Shown here piece by piece: positions 1 through 9,161 of a DNA stretch of 46,573 nt (its first letter is position 1; each line of letters begins with the position of its first letter). Location of the stretch: the NCBI GenBank assembly GCA_947385365.1, contig CANDKT010000004.1, forward strand, positions 1-46,573. The letters are read 5' to 3'. Below the pieces are notes generated by a model. That model was not told the origin of the DNA, did not search any database, and saw nothing but the letters and a program-made list of their open reading frames with translations. The translations under genes and the position numbers were made by a program. The DNA comes from an uncultured Bacillota bacterium (lineage in GTDB: Bacteria; Bacillota; Clostridia; Oscillospirales; Oscillospiraceae).

Positions 1-350
1 CACCGGTCGTAGACCGGTGACTGAGAGGGCAAAGAAAAAGAAAATCCTCTTCGCCTTGCCCTCTCCGTCTGGCCTTCGGCCAGCCACCTCCCCCAAAGGG
101 GGAGGCAAGTTCACCCACCTGAAAGCCGTGCGCCCTTGGCTCCCCCCTTGGGGGAGCTGTCACCGGTCGTAGACCGGTGACTGAGAGGGCAAAGAAAAAG
201 AAAATCCTCTTCGTCCTGCCCTCTCCGTCTGGCCTTCGGCCAGCCACCTCCCCCAAAGGGGGAGGCAAGTTCACCCACCTGAAAGCCGTGCGCCCTTGGC
301 TCCCCCCTTGGGGGAGCTGTCACCGGTCGTAGACCGGTGACTGAGAGGGC
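1..350. repeat. Tandem 160-bp repeat, 2.2 copies
   Basis: Two nearly identical 160-bp units (1-160, 161-320) are followed by a 30-bp partial third copy (321-350). Each begins with the palindrome CACCGGTCGTAGACCGGTG and contains GC-rich inverted repeats (GGCCTTCGGCC, CTCCCCCAAAGGGGGAG, CTCCCCCCTTGGGGGAG). Only a few bases differ between copies, near 29-33 versus 189-193. Elements of this look are dispersed in many Oscillospiraceae genomes. No transposase or convincing ORF lies inside, so it is non-coding, perhaps MITE-like. The left end is cut by the window edge. Positions 351-436 hold only the leader of the next gene. Confidence 0.85.
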
Positions 351-436
351 TCTGTGCGTCCCCGCCTGGAAAGTTTCCGTATTCGGGAGCATAGATGGAA
401 GAATTGAAATAAAAAAGAATCAGAAAGGTTTGTCGT

Positions 437-652
437 ATGGAAACGTATGCGATCAAGATACACACGGAGTTCATCAAGCTCCAGGACCTGCTGAAATTCG
501 CGGGCGCGGTGGAGACCGGCGGGGACGCGAAATTGATTATTCAAGAGGGCCGGGTGACGGTCAACGGGGAGGTCTGCGCTATGCGCGGGAGAAAACTGCG
601 CCCCGGAGACCGGGCCTGCATCGACCACGACACGGAACTGCTGGTGCAATGA
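437..652 (+). CDS. rlbA: S4-domain RNA-binding protein YaaA/RlbA
   Basis: This 71-residue protein is one small S4 RNA-binding fold, with the core LIIQEGRVTVNGEVC followed by RGRKLRPGD. The length is normal for the YaaA/RlbA family that sits between dnaN and recF in Firmicutes. The family is linked to ribosomal RNA binding or assembly, but its exact role is not settled. The ATG has an AAAGG-type SD at the expected distance. The stop overlaps the recF start by 4 nt (ATGA), so the two genes are probably translationally coupled. The location suggests dnaA and dnaN lie just left of the window. Confidence 0.9.
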   Translation: METYAIKIHTEFIKLQDLLKFAGAVETGGDAKLIIQEGRVTVNGEVCAMRGRKLRPGDRACIDHDTELLVQ

Positions 653-1767
653 GACTCAAGACGCTTGAACTGGACCGTTTCCGCAACTACACCCACTTGG
701 AAGCGGACTTCGATTCCAGGGTGAACCTGATCTACGGCGACAACGCCCAAGGCAAGACCAATCTGCTGGAAGCAATCGCCTACCTGTCCTGCGCCCGGTC
801 CCATCGGGCCCGGTACGACCGGGAGATGATTCAACTCGGCGCGGCGAGCGCGTGCGTCAAAGGCGGGGTGGTCAGCCGGGAACGGGACTTCACGCTGGAA
901 GCCCGCTTGGCGCAAGGCCGGGGGAGGCAATTGTTTTCCAACGGGGTCCGGCTGAAATCCGCGGGGGAACTGTCAGGGATTCTGAACACGGTCCTCTTCT
1001 GTCCGGAGGACCTCTCGCTGGTCCGGGAGGGCGGCGCGGAACGGCGGCGGTTTTTAGATAACGCCATCTGCCAGCTGCGGCCCCGTTACGCGAAGGCGTT
1101 GGCGGAGTACAACCGGCTCTACGAGCATAAGACCCGGATTTTACGGGACTGGCCGGAGAACCCTTCTCTGCTGGACACGCTGGACGACTTCAACTTACGC
1201 ATGGCTCAGACGGGCGCGCTCCTGATCCACTACCGCGCCCACTTCATCAAACGCCTGCGGGAACACGCCCCGGCTATCCACGCCGACTTCTCCGGCCGGA
1301 AGGAAGAATTAGGGCTGGCTTACCAGACCGTGTCCACCGTTGACGACCCGTTGAAACGGCCTGCGGACCTTCTCCCCTGCCTGCTCCGCCACCAGGAGAC
1401 CCACCGGCAGGCGGAGTTGGACGCCCGGCAATGCTTATCCGGCCCGCATAAGGACGACCTGCTGGTGGACCTCAACGGGAACCCGGCGAAAACTTACGGC
1501 TCCCAGGGCCAGACCCGCACGGCGGCGTTGTCGCTGAAGCTCAGCCAGCGGGAGATCTTCCAGGAGGAGACCGGCGAATGGCCCGTCCTGCTTCTGGACG
1601 ACGTCCTGTCCGAGCTGGACCCCAGACGGCAGGCGTTCGTTCTCAACCGTATCCGGGGCGGTCAGGTGTTCATCACCTGCTGCGAGGAGGAAAAATTGGA
1701 GGGCCTGAAAGCCGGAAGAGCGTTCCATATTCATGACGGAACGCTGGATTTTGAAAAAGCGAGGTAG
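649..1767 (+). CDS. recF: DNA replication/repair protein RecF
   Basis: RecF is an SMC-like ATPase that, with RecO and RecR, loads RecA onto gapped single-stranded DNA. The 372 residues match the usual length. Visible motifs are Walker A GDNAQGKT (residues 30-37), LSGPHKDD (263-270), the ABC-type signature GSQGQTR (284-290) and Walker B LLLDDVLSELD (314-324). The reading frame stays open to 337, but the true start is the ATG at 649, which overlaps the rlbA stop and gives the canonical MRLKTLELDRFRNY N-terminus. It belongs to the rightward origin-proximal cluster. Confidence 0.96.
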   Translation: MRLKTLELDRFRNYTHLEADFDSRVNLIYGDNAQGKTNLLEAIAYLSCARSHRARYDREMIQLGAASACVKGGVVSRERDFTLEARLAQGRGRQLFSNGVRLKSAGELSGILNTVLFCPEDLSLVREGGAERRRFLDNAICQLRPRYAKALAEYNRLYEHKTRILRDWPENPSLLDTLDDFNLRMAQTGALLIHYRAHFIKRLREHAPAIHADFSGRKEELGLAYQTVSTVDDPLKRPADLLPCLLRHQETHRQAELDARQCLSGPHKDDLLVDLNGNPAKTYGSQGQTRTAALSLKLSQREIFQEETGEWPVLLLDDVLSELDPRRQAFVLNRIRGGQVFITCCEEEKLEGLKAGRAFHIHDGTLDFEKAR

Positions 1768-1770
1768 TCT

Positions 1771-2124
1771 ATGGAAATCGTGTCAATTATTACCGACGCG
1801 TTTCTGTTTCTCCTGTCCCTCCTGTTCGGAGCTTGTATGCCCATTCTCCCGCTGGTTTCGATCAAAAACAGATGGGTTAGAATGGCCGTGATGGGGTTGA
1901 CCGAAGCGGTCGCGCTGTATGTGTCCGTGACCTACTTATATGGGTGGATTGTGGTAAGGGGAAACGTTTGGGGCGCTGTCTTCAACAACGCGGGAATCAT
2001 CGCCGCGCTGTTCATGGGGTACGTGCTGGGGTACTTCCCGTGCCGGTACCTGGCGAACCTGCCGGAAGGGACTTATTTGCTCCTGCTCCTGCGCAGGAAG
2101 CCGGACGAGAAGGACGAGGATTGA
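1771..2124 (+). CDS. Small membrane protein of unknown function
   Basis: A 117-residue protein with about three hydrophobic helices (roughly residues 6-30, 37-62 and 68-92) and a charged cytoplasmic-looking tail ending KPDEKDED. It starts 4 nt after recF stops and ends 3 nt before remB starts, so it is part of the same operon. No family recognised. The tight spacing and intact frame make it a real gene. Any role in envelope or chromosome organisation would be a guess. Confidence 0.75.
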   Translation: MEIVSIITDAFLFLLSLLFGACMPILPLVSIKNRWVRMAVMGLTEAVALYVSVTYLYGWIVVRGNVWGAVFNNAGIIAALFMGYVLGYFPCRYLANLPEGTYLLLLLRRKPDEKDED

Positions 2125-2126
2125 GT

Positions 2127-2381
2127 ATGTATTTGCATTTAGGGCAGTCCGTAGTGATTCCGGAACGGGATATTCTGGGCATCTTCGACCTGGACAACGC
2201 CAGCTGGGCCTACAAGACCCGGGCGTTTCTGGCGAAAGCGGAACAGGAGGGCCGGACCATCTGGCTGACGGAGGACCTGCCTCGGTCCTTCCTCCTGGCG
2301 GACAGCCGTTGGGGTGAACCGGTCGTTTACATCTCCCCGTTTTCGTCCGCTTCCCTGGCGGAGAGTGCGAGACGGACTTGA
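2127..2381 (+). CDS. remB: Extracellular matrix regulator RemB (DUF370)
   Basis: This 84-residue protein begins MYLHLGQSVVIPERDILGIF and carries the DUF370 core (IFDLDNASWAY, then YISPFSSASL). RemB (formerly YaaB) lies next to recF and gyrB in Bacillus and is a relative of the matrix-gene regulator RemA. Family membership is secure from sequence and context; its regulatory targets in Clostridia are not known. The start at 2127 is 3 nt after the previous stop. An upstream extension of the frame to 1944 only overlaps the membrane-protein gene and is not used. Confidence 0.88.
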   Translation: MYLHLGQSVVIPERDILGIFDLDNASWAYKTRAFLAKAEQEGRTIWLTEDLPRSFLLADSRWGEPVVYISPFSSASLAESARRT

Positions 2382-2405
2382 ATCATGAATCAGGAGGGAC
2401 ACGAA

Positions 2406-2795
2406 GTGGAACCGATTGAATACCTATGGAAAGACCGCAAGCGTTTTTTAGGAATGCCGCTGTCCTTTACGCGCTACCGGCTCAGTCAGGACCGGCTGTT
2501 CTGCGAGAAGGGGTTCCTGAACATCAAGGCGGACGAAGTGCTGCTCTACCGGGTGCGGGACCTTCAGCTGAACATCTCGCTGTTCCAGCGCATTTTTGGA
2601 GTCGGGACAGTGTGCGTGATCTCCTCGGACCAGAGCATCCCGCATTTGGATTTGAAGAACATCAAACGCCCCAGAGAGGTCAAAGAATTGATTCACCAGA
2701 ACGTGGAAGAGGCGAAAAATAAACGCCGTATGCGTACCACGGAGGTCATGAGCGGCGGCGGAGAGGACTTCCACGAGTCCGGGGACGTCGATTAA
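2406..2795 (+). CDS. Bacterial PH-domain-like protein (YdbS/bPH2-like)
   Basis: A 129-residue cytosolic protein resembling the bacterial PH fold: the strand pattern LPLSFTRYRLSQDRLF is followed by a VLLYRVRDLQL hinge and a KRPREVKELIHQNVEEA helix. A strong SD, AGGAGGG at 2392-2398, lies 7 nt before a GTG at 2406 and overlaps any ATG at 2385, so GTG 2406 is the likely start. The tail (RMRTTEVMSGGGEDFHESGDVD) is polar. It sits between remB and gyrB. Bacterial PH-domain function is mostly unknown, so only the fold is called. Confidence 0.7.
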   Translation: MEPIEYLWKDRKRFLGMPLSFTRYRLSQDRLFCEKGFLNIKADEVLLYRVRDLQLNISLFQRIFGVGTVCVISSDQSIPHLDLKNIKRPREVKELIHQNVEEAKNKRRMRTTEVMSGGGEDFHESGDVD

Positions 2796-2841
2796 AACAC
2801 GAGGACGCGCAGGCGCGCGCCGTTAAATTGCGGAGGTAATC

Positions 2842-4797
2842 ATGGCAGAAGAATTGAACCAGCAGAACGAACTGAACACCACTCAGACCGACCACGAGTA
2901 CGGCGGTTCCGAGATTCAAGTATTGGAAGGTCTGGAAGCGGTGCGCAAACGTCCAGGTATGTATATCGGCTCCACTTCGGAGTCCGGCTTGCACCATCTG
3001 GTGTATGAAATTGTGGACAATTCCATCGACGAAGCCTTAGCCGGTCACTGCACCGACATCACCGTGACCATCAATCCGGGCAATACCATCACGGTCACGG
3101 ACAACGGCCGCGGTATCCCGGTAGACATACAGCCTCAGACCGGCAAGCCGGCTCTGGAAGTGGTCTTCACGATTCTCCACGCGGGCGGGAAGTTCGGCGG
3201 AGGCGGGTATAAAGTCTCCGGCGGACTCCACGGCGTAGGCGCGTCCGTGGTCAACGCCCTGTCCGAGTGGCTGGAGGTCCAGGTCCACAAAAACGGCGAA
3301 ATCTACGAAATGCGCTTCTCCCGCGGCAAGATTACCCAGGAAATGAAGGTCGTCGGGAAAACGGACCACACCGGAACAACCGTCACGTTCAAGCCGGACC
3401 CGGAGATGTTCGAGACGCTGGAGTACAGCTATGAGACGCTCCACACCCGTATGCGGGAGGAGGCGTTCCTTAACGCCGGCCTGCGTATCCAGACGGTAGA
3501 CCTCCGCCCCGGTCAGGAGCAGGAAGACGATATGTGCTACGAGGGCGGTATCCGGGAGTTCGTCTCGTTCATCAACCGGAATAAGGACCCGCTTCACCCA
3601 GACGTCATCTACATGGCCGGGGCCAGAGAAGACTCTATGGCCGAGATCGCCATGCAGTACAACGACGGGTATCAGGAGGTCATGGTCTCCTTCGCCAACA
3701 ACGTCCACACCCCGGAGGGCGGTATGCATGAGGAAGGCTTCCGGCGCGCGCTGACCAGCGCGCTCAACGCCTACGGGCGGAAGGTCAAGCTGCTCAAAGA
3801 CGACGAGAAGGTCTCCGGCGACGACTGCCGGGAAGGTCTGACCGTGGTCATCTCGGTCAAGCTCACGGAGGCGCAGTTCGAGGGCCAGACGAAGGCCAAG
3901 CTGGGCAACAGCGAAATGCGGGCTCTGGTCAGCAGCATCGTCAGCGAGAAGCTGGAAATCTACCTGGAAGAGAACCCAGCCGTTGGCCGGGCGATTCTGG
4001 AAAAGGCGCTCATGGCCAACCGCGCCCGGGAAGCCGCCCGGAAAGCCCGCGAAGCGATACGGAGAAAGACCGCCTTAGGCGGCGCGGCTATGCCGGATAA
4101 GCTGCGGGACTGCAACGAAAACAACCCGGAACTGACCGAAATCTATATCGTCGAGGGCGACTCCGCCGGAGGTTCCGCCACCCAAGGCCGGGATTCCCGT
4201 TTTCAAGCCATCCTTCCCCTGTGGGGTAAGATGCTCAATGTGGAGAAAGCTCGGGCGGATAAGGTCTATGGCAACGATAAACTCACCCCCGTCATCACCG
4301 CGTTGGGCGCGGGCATCGGGGACGACTTCGACCTGAACAAGCTGCGTTACCATAAAGTCATCATCATGGCCGACGCCGATGTGGACGGCGCACATATCCG
4401 GACGTTGCTGCTCACGTTTTTCTTCCGCTTCATGCGGCCCCTGATCGAAAACGGGTATGTCTACTCCGCCGTCCCGCCCCTGTTCAAGCTGACCCGCGGC
4501 AAGATTACCCGGTTGGCGTTCTCGGAGGAGGAACGGGACCGTATCTCCGCCGAACTGCGGGGCGATAACCCGAACGCGAAGGTGGATATCTCCCGTTTCA
4601 AGGGCTTGGGCGAGATGAACCCGCACGAGTTGTGGGAGACTACGATGGACCCGGAACGCCGCACGCTCCGCCGGATCGAGTTGGACGACGCCGTCCGCGC
4701 CGACGAGACGTTCACCATTCTCATGGGCGAGAAGGTCGAACCGCGTAAGGAGTTCATCGAACGCAACGCACGCTACGCCGTGAATCTGGATTACTGA
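2842..4797 (+). CDS. gyrB: DNA gyrase subunit B
   Basis: GyrB supplies the ATPase and TOPRIM parts of gyrase, the A2B2 enzyme that introduces negative supercoils. The 651 residues correspond to the shorter Gram-positive type. The GHKL ATPase motifs are present: [10 protein letters not shown] with catalytic Glu56 and Mg-ligand Asn60, DNGRGIP near 87-93, and [11 protein letters not shown] near 127-137. The TOPRIM motifs are EGDSAGGSA (Glu438) and DADVDGAH (from Asp511). A consensus GGAGG SD precedes the ATG. gyrA follows after 67 bp. No promoter was found in the 46 bp before the start, so it is probably co-transcribed with the recF cluster. Confidence 0.98.
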   Translation: MAEELNQQNELNTTQTDHEYGGSEIQVLEGLEAVRKRPGMYIGSTSESGLHHLVYEIVDNSIDEALAGHCTDITVTINPGNTITVTDNGRGIPVDIQPQTGKPALEVVFTILHAGGKFGGGGYKVSGGLHGVGASVVNALSEWLEVQVHKNGEIYEMRFSRGKITQEMKVVGKTDHTGTTVTFKPDPEMFETLEYSYETLHTRMREEAFLNAGLRIQTVDLRPGQEQEDDMCYEGGIREFVSFINRNKDPLHPDVIYMAGAREDSMAEIAMQYNDGYQEVMVSFANNVHTPEGGMHEEGFRRALTSALNAYGRKVKLLKDDEKVSGDDCREGLTVVISVKLTEAQFEGQTKAKLGNSEMRALVSSIVSEKLEIYLEENPAVGRAILEKALMANRAREAARKAREAIRRKTALGGAAMPDKLRDCNENNPELTEIYIVEGDSAGGSATQGRDSRFQAILPLWGKMLNVEKARADKVYGNDKLTPVITALGAGIGDDFDLNKLRYHKVIIMADADVDGAHIRTLLLTFFFRFMRPLIENGYVYSAVPPLFKLTRGKITRLAFSEEERDRISAELRGDNPNAKVDISRFKGLGEMNPHELWETTMDPERRTLRRIELDDAVRADETFTILMGEKVEPRKEFIERNARYAVNLDY

Positions 4798-4864
4798 CAT
4801 GGCTGCGAGGAAATGAAGCGGAAAAGTTTGAAAACACCCGCCTCTAACAAGGAGGACCTGATAA

Positions 4865-7405
4865 ATGAGCAAGAAACCCCAATACGACCCCGAGGAGATC
4901 CGCTATCCGGATCAGAAGATCGTCACCTCTCCCCTGGTGCCGGAGATGGAGAAGTCCTATATCGAGTATGCCATGTCCGTCATCGTCGGCCGGGCCTTGC
5001 CCGACGTGCGGGACGGTCTGAAACCCGTCCACCGGCGCATTCTCTACGCCATGTACGAGGACAACTTGACGGCTGATAAACCCTTCAAAAAATCGGCCAC
5101 TTGCGTAGGCGACGTGCTGGGCCGTTACCACCCCCACGGCGACGGCAGCGTCTACGACGCCCTGGTCCGCCTGGCGCAGGATTTTTCTATGCGCTACATG
5201 CTGGTGGACGGACACGGCAACTTCGGCAGCGTGGACGGCGACCCCCCGGCGGCGTACCGCTACACCGAAGCCCGTATGTCGCGCCTGTCCGACGAAATGC
5301 TCCGGGATATCGAAAAGGATACCGTCGACTGGGACCCCAACTTCGACGAGACCCGCCGGGAACCCAAAACGTTACCGTCCCGCTTCCCGAACCTGCTGGT
5401 CAACGGCTCCAGCGGCATCGCGGTCGGCATGGCTACCAACATCCCGCCTCACAATATGCGGGAGGTCATCAACGCGGTGATCCGCATCCTGGACGACCCG
5501 GAAGCCAATCTGGGCGACTTGATGGAGCATATCAAAGGCCCCGACTTCCCCACCCGAGGCATCATCATGGGCCGCAGCGGAATCCGGGCGGCTTACGCCA
5601 CCGGCCGGGGCCGCGTGATGGTCCGCGCCCGCCACGAGTTCGAGGAGTTCGGCAAGGACCGGACCCGCATCATCATCACGGAGATCCCATACCAAGTGAA
5701 CAAGCGTATGCTCATCAAGAACATGGCCGATCAGGTGGAAGACAAACGTTTAGAGGGCATCTCCGACATCCGGGACGAGTCCGACCGGAACGGTATGCGC
5801 ATCGTCATCGAGCTGAAACGCGACGCCAATCCGCAAGTGGTACTCAACCGCCTCTTCGCCCAGACCCAGCTCCAGACCACCTTCGCCATCAATATGCTGG
5901 CCCTGGTGGAGGTCAACGGCAAACTCCAGCCCCGCATCCTATCCCTGCGGCACATCCTGGACGAGTACATCGCCTATCAGGAGCAAATCATCATCCGTCG
6001 CACAAAATACGACCTGCGTAAGGCGCAGGAACGCGCCCATCTGCTGGAAGGTCTGCTCGTCGCCCAGGACAACATCGACGAGGTCATCCACATCCTCCGC
6101 AACAGCTACGACAACGGCAAACAGCGGCTCATGGAACGCTTCCAGCTGGACGACGTGCAGGCGCAAGCAATCTGTGATATGCGTCTCATCGCGCTCCAGG
6201 GCCTGAACCGGGAGAAGTTGGAAAACGAGTATAAGGAGTTGGAGGAGAAGATCGACTACTTCAACCGCCTGCTGGCCTCCGAGGAAATGCTCCGCGGCGT
6301 CCTCAAGGACGAGCTGGCCGCCATCCGGGACAAGTACGGCGATGAACGCGTCACGGAAATCCAGGACGTGGAGGACGAGATCGACATCGAGGACCTCATC
6401 GAAGAGGAACAGTGCGTCTTCACCCTCACCCAGGCGGGCTATATCAAACGCACGCCGGTCAGCGAGTACGCCGCGCAGTCCAAAGGCGGTATGGGAAAGA
6501 AGGGCATCACCACCCGAGAAGAAGACTACGTGGTGGATGTGTTCACCGCGTCCACGCACGACTATATCCTCTTCTTCACCGACACCGGCAAGGTCTACCG
6601 GAAAAAGGGCTACCAAATCCCCGAGAGCGGCAAGACCGCCAAAGGTACAAATATCATCAACATCCTCCAGGTGGAGCAGGGCGAACGGGTGCAGGCAATG
6701 CTCCACTACCGGGAAGTGAGCGAAAAAGAGCTGTACCTGTTCATGGTCACGCGTCAAGGCACCGTGAAGCGTCTGCCGGTGTCCGCGCTGAAAAATCTGC
6801 GCAACAACGGCATCCGCGCTCTCACCTTGGACGAGGGCGACGAACTGGTCAGCGTGCGGGAGACCGACGGGACTAAAAAAATCCTGATCGCCACCCACGA
6901 CGGTATGGCCGTCTGCTTCGACGAGAACGATGTGCGTCCTATGGGCCGTACCGCCGTAGGCGTCCGAGGCATCCGCCTGCGGGACGGGGACTATGTCGTA
7001 GGCGCCGCCCGGGCCATTGAGGGACGGACCGTGCTGTCCATCACCGAAAAAGGCTTCGGCAAGCGGACCCCCGTGGAGGAGTACCGCGTCACCAACCGGG
7101 GCGGTCTGGGCATCAAAAACTATATGGTCACGGAAAAAACCGGACCTATCGTAGGCGTCAAGGTCGTGGACGGCTCCGAGGACCTGCTCCTGGTCACGCA
7201 AGCCGGTATCTTGATCCGCACCCATGTGGACGCCATCCGTCTGGCTGGCCGGGCGACGCAAGGCGTCATCGTCATGCGCTTCAAGGAGGAGGGCGATCAG
7301 GTCATCTCTCTGGCTCTGGCTACCCGAGAGGAAGACGGTCCGCAGAACGAGGAACTCTCCGAAGAAGCCGCGCCTGCGGAGGGACCGGAGACGCAAAACG
7401 CGTAA
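4865..7405 (+). CDS. gyrA: DNA gyrase subunit A
   Basis: GyrA cuts and rejoins DNA through a tyrosine and wraps DNA with its C-terminal beta-pinwheel. The 846 residues are typical. The active site [11 protein letters not shown] places the catalytic Tyr at residue 133. The quinolone region reads [16 protein letters not shown] (residues 88-103), so the E. coli Ser83 equivalent is Gly94 and the Asp87 equivalent is Asp98. The pinwheel repeats lie roughly at 505-820, with the GyrA-box-like stretch [11 protein letters not shown], followed by an acidic tail. The SD AAGGAGG sits 9 nt before the ATG. It directly follows gyrB, and the GyrA-box argues against it being ParC. Confidence 0.97.
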   Translation: MSKKPQYDPEEIRYPDQKIVTSPLVPEMEKSYIEYAMSVIVGRALPDVRDGLKPVHRRILYAMYEDNLTADKPFKKSATCVGDVLGRYHPHGDGSVYDALVRLAQDFSMRYMLVDGHGNFGSVDGDPPAAYRYTEARMSRLSDEMLRDIEKDTVDWDPNFDETRREPKTLPSRFPNLLVNGSSGIAVGMATNIPPHNMREVINAVIRILDDPEANLGDLMEHIKGPDFPTRGIIMGRSGIRAAYATGRGRVMVRARHEFEEFGKDRTRIIITEIPYQVNKRMLIKNMADQVEDKRLEGISDIRDESDRNGMRIVIELKRDANPQVVLNRLFAQTQLQTTFAINMLALVEVNGKLQPRILSLRHILDEYIAYQEQIIIRRTKYDLRKAQERAHLLEGLLVAQDNIDEVIHILRNSYDNGKQRLMERFQLDDVQAQAICDMRLIALQGLNREKLENEYKELEEKIDYFNRLLASEEMLRGVLKDELAAIRDKYGDERVTEIQDVEDEIDIEDLIEEEQCVFTLTQAGYIKRTPVSEYAAQSKGGMGKKGITTREEDYVVDVFTASTHDYILFFTDTGKVYRKKGYQIPESGKTAKGTNIINILQVEQGERVQAMLHYREVSEKELYLFMVTRQGTVKRLPVSALKNLRNNGIRALTLDEGDELVSVRETDGTKKILIATHDGMAVCFDENDVRPMGRTAVGVRGIRLRDGDYVVGAARAIEGRTVLSITEKGFGKRTPVEEYRVTNRGGLGIKNYMVTEKTGPIVGVKVVDGSEDLLLVTQAGILIRTHVDAIRLAGRATQGVIVMRFKEEGDQVISLALATREEDGPQNEELSEEAAPAEGPETQNA

Positions 7406-7433
7406 CAGCCGCTTCTGAAAGGAGCTGTGTCCT

Positions 7434-7874
7434 GTGAAACGAAAAAGACGCTATACGGTGCGCTGCGAACCCACCGGAGCAAACCGGACTATGGTCCGAT
7501 TCATCGGCGTGTTCCACGCCGTGTTCGGGACCGTGTTCGCGCTCATCGCCCTGACCGCAATCATCCCATCCGCCGGGCTGTTCGGGTTGATCTTCCTGGC
7601 GGCAGGTCTGTTTTTCGCCGTCAACGGGACGTTGATCGCGCTGGGCAAGAACGGTTTGACGGGACCCTCCTACCGCATCGAAACCGACGAGGAAGAGGAC
7701 CTTTTGAATCAGGGACCGCTCCGCGGTCCGGAACCGGAGTCCCATGACCATATCCCGTCCACCGCCCTGAACGCGCAGGGCCGTCTGGAACAGCTGAAGA
7801 ACCTGAAGGCCGCCGGGTTGATTACCGAGCAGGAGTATCAACAAAAACGCCGGGAAATTGTGGAAAAACTGTAA
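7434..7874 (+). CDS. Membrane protein with C-terminal SHOCT domain
   Basis: A 146-residue protein with a basic N-terminus (MKRKRRYTVRCEPTG), two hydrophobic helices (roughly residues 23-45 and 48-68), an acidic linker and a C-terminal SHOCT-type segment (GRLEQLKNLKAAGLITEQEY followed by QQKRREIVEKL). SHOCT domains are short helical hairpins found at protein ends, often in oligomerising membrane proteins. The start is GTG 7434, 9 nt after AAAGGAG. It lies 28 bp after gyrA and 12 bp before miaA. The specific function is unknown. Confidence 0.75.
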   Translation: MKRKRRYTVRCEPTGANRTMVRFIGVFHAVFGTVFALIALTAIIPSAGLFGLIFLAAGLFFAVNGTLIALGKNGLTGPSYRIETDEEEDLLNQGPLRGPEPESHDHIPSTALNAQGRLEQLKNLKAAGLITEQEYQQKRREIVEKL

Positions 7875-7886
7875 GGGGGTTTGCCA

Positions 7887-8828
7887 GTGATCTCGAAAAT
7901 CTTGGTCATCACCGGCCCGACCGCTTCCGGTAAGACCCGCCTGGCGGTGGAACTGGCGAAGCTCCGGGACGGAGAAGTGGTCTCCGCCGACTCCATGCAG
8001 GTCTACCGCCATATGGACATCGGCACCGCAAAACCGACTCCGGAGGAGATGGAAGGCATCCCGCACCATATGCTGGACGTCGTCGACCCGGAAGAGGACT
8101 TCTCCGTAGCCCGCTACGTGGAGATGGCCGCCCGCTGTGTGGACGATATCCTGCGCCGGGGCAAACTGCCTATCCTCGCGGGGGGGACGGGGCTGTATAT
8201 CGACTCTCTTCTTACCGGACGCTCCTTTGTACCGGTCCACTCGAACAGCCCCTTACGCCTCAGCCTGCAAATGCGGGCCCAGGAGGAAGGGAGCGTCAAA
8301 CTGTGGCAGGAGCTGAAAGCCGTAGACCCTGCGGCGGCGGCTCTGCTCCACGCCAACGACGAAAAACGGATCATCCGCGCGCTGGAGGTCTACCTCATCA
8401 CCGGCAAGTCCATCACCCAATACAACCAGGAGAGCCAATCTGTCCCGCCTCGGTACCAGCCCCTGACCCTCAACCTCAGCTTCGCCCGCCGGGAGGATAT
8501 GTGGACGCGGATCGACCAGCGGGTGGATTCCATGATCGAACAGGGGTTGGTTCAGGAAGTCCAGTCCCTTCTGGACCGCGGCGTGCCGGAACGCTGCACG
8601 GCCATGCAGGCCATCGGTTACAAGGAGATCGCCGCCGCGCTGCGGACCGGCGGGAGTCTGGGCGCCGCCGTGCAGGAAGTCAAACTGCATACGCGGCAGT
8701 ACGCCAAACGTCAGCGGACTTGGTTCCGGAGGAATCAGGAGGCAAAGCAATTAGTTTGGGAGCAGGAACCAGATATTGGGTCCGCCTGTCAGGTTTCGAC
8801 CAAATATATGGTAGAATTTGGTATATGA
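7887..8828 (+). CDS. miaA: tRNA dimethylallyltransferase MiaA
   Basis: MiaA transfers an isopentenyl group from DMAPP to N6 of A37 in tRNAs that read UNN codons. The P-loop GPTASGKT is near residues 9-16; [17 protein letters not shown] and the [11 protein letters not shown] motif follow. The 313 residues are normal. A TTG at 7881 is in frame, but the SD AAGGGGG (7873-7879) fits the GTG at 7887 (7-nt spacing) and not the TTG (1 nt), so GTG is chosen. hfq follows, the classical Firmicutes order. Confidence 0.95.
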   Translation: MISKILVITGPTASGKTRLAVELAKLRDGEVVSADSMQVYRHMDIGTAKPTPEEMEGIPHHMLDVVDPEEDFSVARYVEMAARCVDDILRRGKLPILAGGTGLYIDSLLTGRSFVPVHSNSPLRLSLQMRAQEEGSVKLWQELKAVDPAAAALLHANDEKRIIRALEVYLITGKSITQYNQESQSVPPRYQPLTLNLSFARREDMWTRIDQRVDSMIEQGLVQEVQSLLDRGVPERCTAMQAIGYKEIAAALRTGGSLGAAVQEVKLHTRQYAKRQRTWFRRNQEAKQLVWEQEPDIGSACQVSTKYMVEFGI

Positions 8829-8884
8829 TAGAAGCACTCAGGCGGCCGCAGCGCGGCCGTCAAAGAAAAAAGGAGTGTTTCCAT

Positions 8885-9121
8885 ATGCCGAAAACAAACA
8901 ACTTGCAGGAGATCTTCCTCACCCAAGCCCGCCGGGAACGGCGGAGCGTCACGATGTTCCTGGTCAACGGGTTCCAGATGCGGGGGTACATCACCGGATT
9001 CGACGCGTTCACCGTGATCCTCAGCAGCGACGGGAAACAGCAGGTGGTGTACAAACACGCCATCTCCACCATCGTGCCGGAACGCCCCATTCCGTTGACC
9101 AGCCCGGGAGAGGAGGACTGA
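8885..9121 (+). CDS. hfq: RNA chaperone Hfq
   Basis: Hfq forms a hexameric Sm ring that binds small RNAs and A-rich messages. The 78-residue protein shows Sm1 ([20 protein letters not shown]) and the Sm2 signature YKHAIS. The ATG at 8885 is preceded by AGGAG at 9-nt spacing. The frame is open far upstream only because it overlaps miaA in another frame. The miaA-hfq order supports the call. Its presence is relevant because candidate small RNAs are seen near 35.2 and 35.6 kb. Confidence 0.95.
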   Translation: MPKTNNLQEIFLTQARRERRSVTMFLVNGFQMRGYITGFDAFTVILSSDGKQQVVYKHAISTIVPERPIPLTSPGEED

Positions 9122-9161
9122 ACGGTCCCATCCCGCGCCGTGGAATAAAGAGAGAGGAACC

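Noticed and set aside
1-436. Replication origin in the first 436 bp
   Set aside because: No cluster of DnaA boxes or AT-rich unwinding region is visible; the sequence is a GC-rich repeat.
5939-7396. A 485-codon minus-strand frame inside gyrA
   Set aside because: Mirror frame of the gyrA pinwheel region; no start signal or domain.
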